From IMG/VR virus record IMGVR_UViG_3300042867_000389, positions 1 to 35,162 of that record: a DNA stretch of 35,162 nt. One strand, written 5' to 3'. The position numbers were made by a program, and so were the translations under genes. Under the pieces are notes generated by a model, which was not told the origin of the DNA, made no database searches, and was given only the letters and a program-made list of their open reading frames with translations. Numbering within the stretch: the first letter of the stretch is position 1; every line of letters begins with the position of its first letter. Source of the DNA: a virus. This document shows, piece after piece, positions 8,931-14,064 of this stretch.

Positions 8931-9052
8931 TTAGAGAAGTGTACACTCACCCATATTTTACTCTTGTGTACCGGGACTAAAGGAGCCAACGAGTATGGTT
9001 CCGCGCCCCAACTGTAATTACCGCCAGACCTTGCGGGCCTGAACTTCTCTAA
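8931..9052 (-). ncRNA. Structured RNA A between tRNA-Leu and tRNA-Thr
   Basis: A perfect 10-bp inverted repeat (TTAGAGAAGT/ACTTCTCTAA) closes 122 nt. Inside, on the minus strand, are CAGGCC-CGCAA-GGTCTG, a GGAACCA/TTGGCTCC hairpin with one mismatch, and GTACAC/GTGTAC. The 5' arm begins at once after the CCA of tRNA-Leu. No tRNA fold and no convincing reading frame. Comparable in position to the stable RNAs C and D of the T4 tRNA cluster, whose function is unknown. Confidence 0.6.
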
Positions 9053-9053
9053 T

Positions 9054-9135
9054 TGGTGCGGATAGAGGGACTTGAACCCCCACGCCGAAGCACTAGTTCC
9101 TAAGACTAGCGTGTCTGCCATTTCACCATATCCGC
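9054..9135 (-). tRNA. tRNA-Leu(UAG)
   Basis: Acceptor GCGGATA/TATCCGC, anticodon stem CTAGT/ACTAG with loop CTTAGGA, class II variable arm, T-loop TTCAAGT, A73, encoded CCA. Confidence 0.93.
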
Positions 9136-9140
9136 GTTAT

Positions 9141-9216
9141 TGGTAGCCGATGAGAGATTCGAACTCCCGACATTCTCGGTGTAAACGAGACGCTACTACC
9201 ACTGAGCTAATCGGCC
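9141..9216 (-). tRNA. tRNA-Val(UAC)
   Basis: Acceptor GGCCGAT/ATCGGCT, anticodon stem TCTCG/CGAGA with loop TTTACAC, T-loop TTCGAAT, A73, encoded CCA. Its first ten bases are also the end of the heme-oxygenase-like gene. Confidence 0.93.
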
Positions 9217-9704
9217 TTAATTTCGTCCATAATTTTTAGAAGAGCATGAAAACACTTTTTAGATTCCTCTGCAATCTCTTCACGCTCTCTAAACTTATTA
9301 AGTTCCACAAGTGCAGCCTTACGATCATCCCATTCCAGATGAGTGGTAGGATAACCAACAAGACGCCTACGCATAATCTCACCGCCCATCAGGTGCGCTC
9401 CAGTAAGCACATAAGCAGCACCCGCAATATCTTTTTCCGTTATTAAGGAATTAGTATATTTGTTGGCAGCACGTATTATATTAGCAGGACAGTTGGTTGA
9501 TGTCAAGTCATTTTGAACTCTTTCCGTTCTACGAATGACTTCTGGAATATGTTGATCAACTTCCCAGTGTATAGTGTAAAGAGCGGAAAGCCAGTCAGCA
9601 TACCATTTCATGGGTGGACTACCACTTGCCATAGCAGCACCAACAGGATGCGCTTCACAAGCATGGTGTAAGTCTCTAGTTGCTTCCCATAATGGACCTG
9701 GCAT
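9207..9704 (-). CDS. Heme oxygenase-like protein
   Basis: 165 residues. The N-terminus LWEATRDLHHACEAHPVG matches the proximal-helix pattern of bacterial heme oxygenases (H13 as likely heme ligand, E17 following). YVLTGAHLMGGEIMRRRL at 98-115 matches the distal-helix pattern with the flexible Gly-Gly pair (G107-G108). Length is slightly below the usual 190-220. Such enzymes open heme to biliverdin with release of iron and CO, needing an electron donor. AGGAG lies six nt before the ATG. The 3' end overlaps tRNA-Val. Known in cyanophages for bilin synthesis; here iron or heme scavenging or a biliverdin signal are possible. Family assignment good, activity unproven. Confidence 0.75.
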   Translation of the reverse strand: MPGPLWEATRDLHHACEAHPVGAAMASGSPPMKWYADWLSALYTIHWEVDQHIPEVIRRTERVQNDLTSTNCPANIIRAANKYTNSLITEKDIAGAAYVLTGAHLMGGEIMRRRLVGYPTTHLEWDDRKAALVELNKFREREEIAEESKKCFHALLKIMDEIKAD

Positions 9705-9726
9705 TTATGCTCCTACTGATTAATAA

Positions 9727-9853
9727 GGTGAGGTGGGATTCGGGTACACCCACAAGTCACGGCCCAGATACCTGTTCAACGTGACAGCCTAGATTCTCTT
9801 GGTCGGAGACGACACATCTTCTACTCTCGTAGATCACGCGCGGGCACCACACC
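9727..9853 (-). ncRNA. Structured RNA D upstream of the heme-oxygenase-like gene
   Basis: Inverted repeat GGTGAGG/CCACACC (six of seven pairs) encloses a second repeat GTGGG/CCCAC next to it, arranged like a tRNA acceptor and T-arm, plus GTCACG/CGTGAC and CTAC-GAGA-GTAG hairpins. No CCA and no T-loop sequence, so not a tRNA. It ends about 20 nt before the AGGAG of the gene and could be its leader or a separate RNA. Confidence 0.5.
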
Positions 9854-9903
9854 ATCTAGCCAAGTTAGCCGGTCTTTGCGTCCAGCCATTTCCTTGCACT
9901 CGA

Positions 9904-9923
9904 CCGATTCCCGTCGGAATCGG
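9904..9923 (-). other. Perfect 8-bp hairpin with four-base loop
   Basis: CCGATTCC and GGAATCGG flank a GACG loop on the minus strand, between structured RNAs D and E. No T-run follows, so a structural or processing element is more likely than a terminator. Confidence 0.5.
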
Positions 9924-9932
9924 CATTTAAAT

Positions 9933-10027
9933 TGGAGGCCCGTTAGCGGTTACTGCGATCAGTGATTCCTTATGGAAGGGTCAAGGCAGGAACTTACACC
10001 CCGAGGATTTATATACCGTCACGGGCC
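9933..10027 (-). ncRNA. tRNA-like RNA E with acceptor-like stem and encoded CCA
   Basis: Perfect 7-bp stem GGCCCGT/ACGGGCC followed by U and CCA, the ending of a tRNA, enclosing 78 nt with three small hairpins (GGGTG.TAAG/CTTGACCC; TTCC-ATAA-GGAA; ACTG-ATCG-CAGT). There is no recognisable T-loop or anticodon arm. It is either a degenerate tRNA or a stable RNA that uses tRNA end processing. Confidence 0.5.
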
Positions 10028-10043
10028 AACGACGGTTCTTTAT

Positions 10044-10217
10044 TTACATTCCAGAAACTATTGAAGTTACTGAATCGTGGATCCATACCCACCAAGCAGC
10101 AATGGCAGCTAAGATAGCGGCGCCGCCCTTCTTAAGGTCCCAACCGTTCTGCCACATTTCCCAGAGAACCCAGAGAACGGCAACGACTAGAACTAATACA
10201 ACGAGTGTGTTTAGCAT
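10044..10217 (-). CDS. Small membrane protein, 57 residues
   Basis: Starts MLNTLVVLVLVVAVLWVLW and has a second hydrophobic stretch GGAAILAAIAAWWVWI after a short polar, partly basic loop, so two membrane segments. GAGG lies seven nt before the ATG and a CTAAATA box 38 nt before it. Sits between a structured RNA and the thermonuclease gene. Unknown function; size and topology would suit a holin, but nothing proves it. Confidence 0.75.
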   Translation of the reverse strand: MLNTLVVLVLVVAVLWVLWEMWQNGWDLKKGGAAILAAIAAWWVWIHDSVTSIVSGM

Positions 10218-10254
10218 GTTAATACCTCATTATTGGCCTTTATTGACCGTGAAG

Positions 10255-10261
10255 TATTTAG
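10255..10261 (-). promoter_or_regulatory. CTAAATA late-promoter-like box
   Basis: CTAAATAC 38 nt before the ATG of the 57-residue membrane protein. Confidence 0.5.
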
Positions 10262-10268
10262 AATGCTG

Positions 10269-10619
10269 CTACTTCTTGATATTACCAGATGCAATAATAG
10301 CTTCATTCAAGCTTTCAGACTGAAAAGACCCAGTCCACATAATAACACCAAGGCTTCGACCATACTTATCTCTAGAATTATATTTGATGCTATAATATAC
10401 AAACTTGTTGTTGATAGCCTGTCTTTGTTGGATCCAGTCTTTGGTAAAATCAGATGCGACAATACCGCCCGGCGATGCGTTTGGTCCAAATACTTCTGGA
10501 GTGTCAACGCCAAGGAGACGAACACGTTCCTTAACTTTGATATTGAATCCAAGGTCTATTTCAATATCAATAGTATCGCCATCGACAATATTAAGAACTT
10601 TGCAATTATATGTGTACAT
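10269..10619 (-). CDS. Thermonuclease (staphylococcal nuclease-like)
   Basis: 116 residues. IVDGDTIDIEIDLGF (D13, D15), ERVRLLGVDTPE (R34, D39, E42) and DKYGR (R88) reproduce the calcium and catalytic residues of the SNase family, which hydrolyses DNA and RNA phosphodiester bonds. No signal peptide, so it would act in the cytoplasm, for example on host DNA or RNA. Complete domain. Located between two tRNA genes. Confidence 0.92.
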   Translation of the reverse strand: MYTYNCKVLNIVDGDTIDIEIDLGFNIKVKERVRLLGVDTPEVFGPNASPGGIVASDFTKDWIQQRQAINNKFVYYSIKYNSRDKYGRSLGVIMWTGSFQSESLNEAIIASGNIKK

Positions 10620-10638
10620 TGTTGTTCTCTTTATAATT

Positions 10639-10714
10639 TGGTGCCGCTGCCAAGTTTCGAACTGGGTTATCCCCCTTATGAGGAGGGCACGATAGCCAAT
10701 ACCGTCCCAGCGGC
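10639..10714 (-). tRNA. tRNA with anticodon CAU (Met or Ile2)
   Basis: Acceptor GCCGCTG/CAGCGGC, anticodon stem CCCTC/GGGGG with loop CTCATAA, T-loop TTCGAAA with one C-U mismatch in the T-stem, A73, encoded CCA. Whether C34 is modified to lysidine (Ile) cannot be seen. Confidence 0.88.
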
Positions 10715-10719
10715 ATAGA

Positions 10720-10742
10720 TAAGGGCCGAAGCCCTTATCGTT
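10720..10742 (-). terminator. UUCG hairpin after the Gly/Asn-rich gene
   Basis: ATAAGGGC-TTCG-GCCCTTAT on the minus strand, ten nt after the stop at 10752. No T-run, but stable UUCG hairpins commonly end T4-type messages. Confidence 0.6.
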
Positions 10743-10751
10743 TATCTGTCA

Positions 10752-11429
10752 TTACGTCCCAGGTCCGTATAGACCGCTGGAAGGATCAAAACCATTTATA
10801 TCATTGCTATTATGTTGACGAGGGTTGTTATTACCGCCGCCGTTGTTATTGCCAGGTCCGTTGCCGTTACCTTCGTTGCCGGTTCCGTTGCCGCCACCGC
10901 CACCGTTTCCTATGCCGCAGTTACCGCCGCCAGCTCCTTGGCAACCACCATCGCCGCCATTATTGCCGCCGTTACCGTTACCATTGCCATTACCGTTGCC
11001 ATTACCATTGTCGCCATCGTTACCGTTGTCGCCTCCATTATCGCCACCGTTGCCATTACCGTTGCCATTACCGTTGCCATTTCCATGGCCGTTATCATGA
11101 CCATTGCCATTTCCATTTCCATTACCGTTGCCATTTCCATGGCCGTTATCATGGCCGTTATCATGGCCATTTCCATTTCCATTACCGTTGCCATTACCAT
11201 GGTCGTTATCGTCAGGCTTTCCTGGCTTATCACGATGCTTCATATTGAACTTGAAATCAGGAAGATTCTTATTATCTGCACCTGATCCCTTATTGCAGCT
11301 TGACCATTCATCACGAAGGATATTGTAGCATTGCTTGTCAAGACCGCTAAGAGCGGCACTGGCATGAGCAAGTGGTGTGAAAGCAGTCGCAGCTAGTGCT
11401 ACTGCGCCGAACAGAATTGTGAACTTCAT
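10752..11429 (-). CDS. Exported Gly/Asn-repeat protein
   Basis: 225 residues. A clear signal peptide (MKFTILFGAVALAATAFTPL, then AHASAA) with cleavage near residue 24. A short globular part has two cysteines (CYNIL and SSCNKG). From about residue 75 to 160 the chain is almost only Gly-Asn dipeptides with HDN and GDN inserts, then a Gly-rich tail with two more cysteines. The DNA is a degenerate 6-bp repeat, which may vary in length by slippage. A perfect TATAAATA box lies 59 nt before the ATG, so late expression is likely. The composition suggests an extended, possibly cation-binding exported or surface polymer; no function known. Confidence 0.85.
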   Translation of the reverse strand: MKFTILFGAVALAATAFTPLAHASAALSGLDKQCYNILRDEWSSCNKGSGADNKNLPDFKFNMKHRDKPGKPDDNDHGNGNGNGNGNGHDNGHDNGHGNGNGNGNGNGNGHDNGHGNGNGNGNGNGNGGDNGGDNGNDGDNGNGNGNGNGNGNGGNNGGDGGCQGAGGGNCGIGNGGGGGNGTGNEGNGNGPGNNNGGGNNNPRQHNSNDINGFDPSSGLYGPGT

Positions 11430-11487
11430 TTTTAGATTCCTTTTTTCACGTTTAAGTATTTGTTACATACTACATAGTATATACACT

Positions 11488-11495
11488 TATTTATA
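11488..11495 (-). promoter_or_regulatory. TATAAATA late promoter box
   Basis: Perfect T4-type late box 59 nt upstream of the exported repeat protein and downstream of tRNA-Ph​e. Confidence 0.65.
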
Positions 11496-11507
11496 ATAAG
11501 TGAAATT

Positions 11508-11583
11508 TGGTGTGTTCTCTCTGGATCGAACAGAGTTCTTTCGCTCTTCAGGCAAACGTGAGCACCAGCTTCACCAAGAACAC
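11508..11583 (-). tRNA. tRNA-Phe(GAA)
   Basis: Acceptor GTGTTCT/AGAACAC, D-stem GTGA/TCAC, anticodon stem TTTGC/GCGAA with loop CTGAAGA, T-stem CTCTG/CAGAG, A73, encoded CCA. Confidence 0.92.
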
Positions 11584-11585
11584 AT

Positions 11586-11732
11586 TTAGTCTTTTAGCAG
11601 TTGAGGAGAAGATTCCGACAACTGTTTCTTTTCGTATTCTCTAATTTTAGCAGAATAATCTTCGTTTGTCAAGTTATGCCATCCAACACACTTTCCAGTT
11701 GGACTTCTTCCACATCCACAATCTTTACTCAT
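11586..11732 (-). CDS. 48-residue Cys-containing small protein
   Basis: MSKDCGCGRSPTGKCVGWHN followed by a charged helix (NEDYSAKIREYEKKQL). The CxC...C...H pattern (C5, C7, C15, H19) could bind zinc. AAGGAAAA precedes the ATG. Stop lies three nt before tRNA-Phe. Structured RNA C directly precedes it and could be its leader. Function unknown. Confidence 0.75.
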   Translation of the reverse strand: MSKDCGCGRSPTGKCVGWHNLTNEDYSAKIREYEKKQLSESSPQLLKD

Positions 11733-11753
11733 ATTGTTTTCCTTTTAATTAGA

Positions 11754-11855
11754 TCGGGTACGTGAGCCTCTGCACGACCTGAGAAAGTCATTTAGCGGCT
11801 TTGCCAGCAGTTACTCATTAAGCCAGTTGTCTCAGTTACTCTGGCTTCGTCCCGA
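11754..11855 (-). ncRNA. Structured RNA C after tRNA-Ser(UGA)
   Basis: Closing repeat TCGGG/CCCGA; inside, a perfect 7-bp stem AAGCCAG/CTGGCTT whose loop contains CTGAG able to pair with CTCAG further 3' (possible pseudoknot), and CGTG/CACG near the 3' end. It lies between a tRNA CCA end and the 48-residue gene, about 20 nt before its start codon, so it may be a leader element or separate RNA. Confidence 0.5.
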
Positions 11856-11858
11856 AAG

Positions 11859-11946
11859 TGGCGGATAGAGTAGGATTCGAACCCACGAAACATTTCTGTT
11901 CTCCAGTTTTCAAGACTGGCGCCTTCAGCCGCTCGGCCATCTATCC
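11859..11946 (-). tRNA. tRNA-Ser(UGA), copy 1
   Basis: Class II, acceptor GGATAGA/TCTATCC, anticodon stem CCAGT/ACTGG with loop CTTGAAA, G73 as expected for serine, encoded CCA. Variable arm nearly identical to the second copy at 12625. Confidence 0.94.
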
Positions 11947-11952
11947 AAATTG

Positions 11953-12543
11953 TTAATGGCTATCTACACATTCACATTCAAAAGCATTGGTTGCAAACCA
12001 TATTGCATAAGTGTATCTTGTGCCCTTTGAAATGGCATTAACCTTATGTAGGCATTCTTCATTTGCTTTGAAGAAGAAAACTGAGCCTTTTTTAGGAACA
12101 TTTGTATATTCACTACCATCTTCAAATCGAACTACTGTTTCACCGCTAACATAGTTATCATTAAGATATGCAATCATACTATACTTGCGAGGCGCGAAGG
12201 CGTGTTTCATTGGGCCTTCGTTTCCATCATCTTTATGAAAATCCATATACATGCCTGTTCGCCAGACAACAATATCAGAAAAATTTGGATACACAAATGT
12301 ATTGTAATGTTTACCTACAAGTTGACTCAATAAGAATCTATAAGAATCGATTTGACAACGCAATCTTTTGTTTTCAATATCAAGGAATGGAAGATTGTCG
12401 TTTTGTAGCCAAGGTTGCTTTTCAATAACGGGTTTTTCTGGTTTATTTATTGCCATATAGTTGACAATACTGTCGCATAGATTATCTGGTATAACATTAT
12501 CATATCTAGCCACCAGATTATTTTCAATTTCGACTTTATACAT
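11953..12543 (-). CDS. 2-oxoglutarate/Fe(II) oxygenase, prolyl-4-hydroxylase-like
   Basis: 196 residues from the ATG at 12543, which has GGAG six nt upstream; a GTG eleven codons earlier is inferior. Iron ligands are visible: H103-K-D105 in MDFHKDDG and H166 in CLHKV; R176 in GTRYTYAIWF binds 2-oxoglutarate. SMIAYLND, SGETVVRF and KKGSVFFFKA are the usual double-stranded beta-helix strands. Such enzymes hydroxylate prolyl or other side chains, or nucleobases; substrate not predictable. Similar genes are common in T4-like marine phages. CTAAATA box 39 nt upstream. Confidence 0.9.
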   Translation of the reverse strand: MYKVEIENNLVARYDNVIPDNLCDSIVNYMAINKPEKPVIEKQPWLQNDNLPFLDIENKRLRCQIDSYRFLLSQLVGKHYNTFVYPNFSDIVVWRTGMYMDFHKDDGNEGPMKHAFAPRKYSMIAYLNDNYVSGETVVRFEDGSEYTNVPKKGSVFFFKANEECLHKVNAISKGTRYTYAIWFATNAFECECVDSH

Positions 12544-12581
12544 ATCAACTCCGTAAATGGTAAGGGTTGGAAACACTACTC

Positions 12582-12588
12582 TATTTAG
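12582..12588 (-). promoter_or_regulatory. CTAAATA late-promoter-like box
   Basis: CTAAATA 39 nt before the ATG of the 2OG oxygenase gene. Confidence 0.45.
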
Positions 12589-12624
12589 CAGCCATCAAGC
12601 TTGTTGGCAATGCACCCTCATAAA

Positions 12625-12712
12625 TGGCGGAAGATGTAGGATTCGAACCCACGAAACATTTCGGTTCTCTCGCTTTCAAGGCGAGCGCAATAGACCACTC
12701 TACCAACCTTCC
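12625..12712 (-). tRNA. tRNA-Ser(UGA), copy 2
   Basis: Class II, acceptor GGAAGGT/ATCTTCC, anticodon stem CTCGC/GCGAG with loop CTTGAAA, G73, encoded CCA. Same anticodon as the tRNA at 11859; variable and T-arms are almost the same while acceptor, D-arm and anticodon stem differ. Confidence 0.93.
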
Positions 12713-12811
12713 AAATTCGATGCGATTTCTTATAGTGGTTACGCCCTCCACTTTTATGATTGACGAGAGTTTCCAGTCAAATACAGTCCACTCACAAACC
12801 TCTAACATATA

Positions 12812-13159
12812 TTATTTTATCACAACCATTTGCACTCTGCAAACTCCGTGACATCCAATTTTTCGAGCAGCAGCTCTGGAAAGATCAATATGACGACCCT
12901 TAATAAATGGGCCGCGATCATTAATTCTCACAACAACGGATCTTCCTTTATGTATAATACGGACTTTTGTCCCAAATGGAAGTGTTTTATGCGCCGCTGT
13001 TAACGCATTGGGATTAAACTTTTCCCCATTAGCCGTTATCTTGCTCTTACTACATTCACCTGGTTTCACACAATCATACCAGGAAGCAACGGTAGCATGA
13101 GCAGAAGGTATTGCCGCAAATAAAAATGATGTGGCAATTAAAGTTTTAATAAGTTTCAT
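12812..13159 (-). CDS. RlpA-like exported double-psi beta-barrel protein
   Basis: 115 residues. Signal peptide [20 protein letters not shown] with cleavage near AHA (22). Then the RlpA core: [44 protein letters not shown] (D81 in the place of the catalytic Asp) and [12 protein letters not shown]. No lipobox cysteine, so periplasmic and soluble. RlpA proteins are lytic transglycosylases acting on peptidoglycan lacking stem peptides, or bind glycan. AAAGGA precedes the ATG. Together with the L,D-transpeptidase it gives the phage two envelope-acting exported enzymes. Confidence 0.9.
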   Translation of the reverse strand: MKLIKTLIATSFLFAAIPSAHATVASWYDCVKPGECSKSKITANGEKFNPNALTAAHKTLPFGTKVRIIHKGRSVVVRINDRGPFIKGRHIDLSRAAARKIGCHGVCRVQMVVIK

Positions 13160-13175
13160 TAATTTTATCCTTTAA

Positions 13176-13267
13176 TGGAGCATTCGACAGGATTCGAACC
13201 TGCATTAGTTGTTATACCATTTCCAGTTACCTTTCTCTCCGTTCGTAGCGGAGGGGGATACGAATGC
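13176..13267 (-). ncRNA. tRNA-like RNA with T-arm and CCA but no normal D-arm
   Basis: Perfect acceptor-like stem GCATTCG/CGAATGC, T-arm GCAGG-TTCGAAT-CCTGT, U73 and encoded CCA. After only seven nt comes CTCCG-CTACGAA-CGGAG, a 5-bp/7-nt arm that would give anticodon ACG (Arg), and then about 33 nt with no obvious pairing. A D-arm is missing between acceptor and anticodon-like arm. Either a degenerate tRNA-Arg or a tRNA mimic. Confidence 0.6.
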
Positions 13268-13272
13268 ATTAT

Positions 13273-13348
13273 TGGAGGAGCCGATCAGATTCAAACTGAT
13301 ACCTCAAGGATTTGCAGTCCCGCGCATTAATCGTTTTGCTACGGCTCC
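13273..13348 (-). tRNA. tRNA-Cys(GCA)
   Basis: Acceptor GGAGCCG/CGGCTCC, anticodon loop CTGCAAA, T-stem ATCAG/CTGAT, U73 (a cysteine identity base), encoded CCA. The outermost anticodon-stem pair is mismatched. Confidence 0.9.
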
Positions 13349-13355
13349 ATTAACT

Positions 13356-13363
13356 TATTTATT
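13356..13363 (-). promoter_or_regulatory. AATAAATA late box before tRNA-Cys
   Basis: NATAAATA box ending 7-8 nt upstream of the tRNA-Cys 5' end, the same placement as before three other tRNAs. Confidence 0.45.
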
Positions 13364-13364
13364 C

Positions 13365-13438
13365 TGGCTGCCAGGCATGGATTCGAACCACGATAGCATG
13401 AGTCAGAGTCATGCGTCCTACCGTTAGACGACCCGGCA
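13365..13438 (-). tRNA. tRNA-Gln(CUG)
   Basis: Acceptor TGCCGGG/CCTGGCA, anticodon stem CATGA/TCATG with loop CTCTGAC, T-stem GTGG-type with TTCGAAT loop, G73, encoded CCA. Confidence 0.9.
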
Positions 13439-13491
13439 ATGTTCACTTGTTTGTACATATAGACGCTTCGCGTACAAATGAATGAACAAAG

Positions 13492-13566
13492 TGGTCCCGA
13501 GTGGTGGAATCGAACCACCGTATCATGTTCCACAGACATGCGTTCTAACCATTGAACTAAAACGGG
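13492..13566 (-). tRNA. tRNA-His(GUG) without G-1
   Basis: Anticodon stem CATGT/ACATG with loop CTGTGGA, T-stem GGTGG/CCACC, encoded CCA. The base before C1 is A, not G, and position 73 is A, not C. The acceptor CCCGTTT/ACTCGGG has two mismatches (5-68, 6-67). Confidence 0.9.
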
Positions 13567-13567
13567 T

Positions 13568-13643
13568 TGGTTGCAGGAGTGGGAATCGAACGCCACGACC
13601 TCTGGCTTATGAGACCAGCGAGCTACCTCTGCTCCATCCCGCA
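13568..13643 (-). tRNA. Initiator-like tRNA-Met(CAU)
   Basis: Acceptor TGCGGGA/TCCTGCA with a weak U1-A72 end, D-arm GGAGCAG...GGTAGCTC typical of initiators, anticodon stem CTGGT/GCCAG with loop CTCATAA, A73, encoded CCA. The three stacked GC pairs of classical initiators are only partly present. Confidence 0.88.
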
Positions 13644-13778
13644 TCACTTAAATGTACTAATGTATACTTCTTTCTTCTTGTCATAAATTTGTGAGACCAG
13701 TTTGTAACCGAATCTCACATACTGCTTGGCCAACGACTTAGCTCCGATAGCAGATAATGAAGTGAGTTTGAACATCAT
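13644..13778 (-). CDS. 44-residue small basic protein
   Basis: MMFKLTSLSAIGAKSLAKQY then VRFGYKLVSQIYDKKKEVYI and STFK. AGGAG precedes two adjacent ATGs; the second (13775) has the better spacing. Stop abuts the 5' end of the initiator-like tRNA. Amphipathic and basic; no family recognised. Confidence 0.65.
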   Translation of the reverse strand: MMFKLTSLSAIGAKSLAKQYVRFGYKLVSQIYDKKKEVYISTFK

Positions 13779-13789
13779 AACTCCTTGAT

Positions 13790-13864
13790 TGGTAGTTCCA
13801 GCGGGAGTCGAACCCGCCTCTGATCCTTGAAAGGGACCTGACCTAACCGATAGTCGATGGAACC
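13790..13864 (-). tRNA. tRNA-Glu(UUC)
   Basis: Acceptor GGTTCCA/TGGAACT, anticodon stem GGTCC/GGATC with loop CTTTCAA, T-stem GCGGG/CCCGC, A73, encoded CCA. Confidence 0.92.
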
Positions 13865-13869
13865 ATATT

Positions 13870-13944
13870 TGGAGAACCCTCTGGGATTCGAACCCAGGAC
13901 AGACGGATTAAAAGCCCGCTACTCTACCACTGAGTTAAGGGTTC
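13870..13944 (-). tRNA. tRNA-Lys(UUU)
   Basis: Acceptor GAACCCT/AGGGTTC, anticodon loop CTTTTAA on stem GCGGG/TCCGT (two GU pairs), T-stem CTGGG/CCCAG, U73, encoded CCA. Confidence 0.9.
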
Positions 13945-13947
13945 AAT

Positions 13948-14021
13948 TGGCTGGGAGACTAGGATTCGAACCTAGATAGCAGGAATCAAAATCCTGCGTC
14001 CTACCTTTAGACGATCTCCCA
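13948..14021 (-). tRNA. tRNA-Gln(UUG)
   Basis: Acceptor TGGGAGA/TCTCCCA, anticodon stem CAGGA/TCCTG with loop TTTTGAT, T-stem CTAGG/CCTAG, G73, encoded CCA. Confidence 0.92.
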
Positions 14022-14064
14022 ATATTAACTATATACTTTAAATGTCTACTACAGGATTAGCATT

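Noticed and set aside
9727-10027. tmRNA, RNase P RNA or group I intron in the structured block
   Set aside because: No tag-peptide frame, no tmRNA TTCGACTCC ending and none of the conserved P RNA or intron core bases could be found.
10812-11328. Several long plus- and minus-strand frames across the Gly/Asn repeat gene
   Set aside because: They exist only because the 6-bp repeat lacks stops in every frame. The minus frame with signal peptide, ribosome region and late promoter is the gene.
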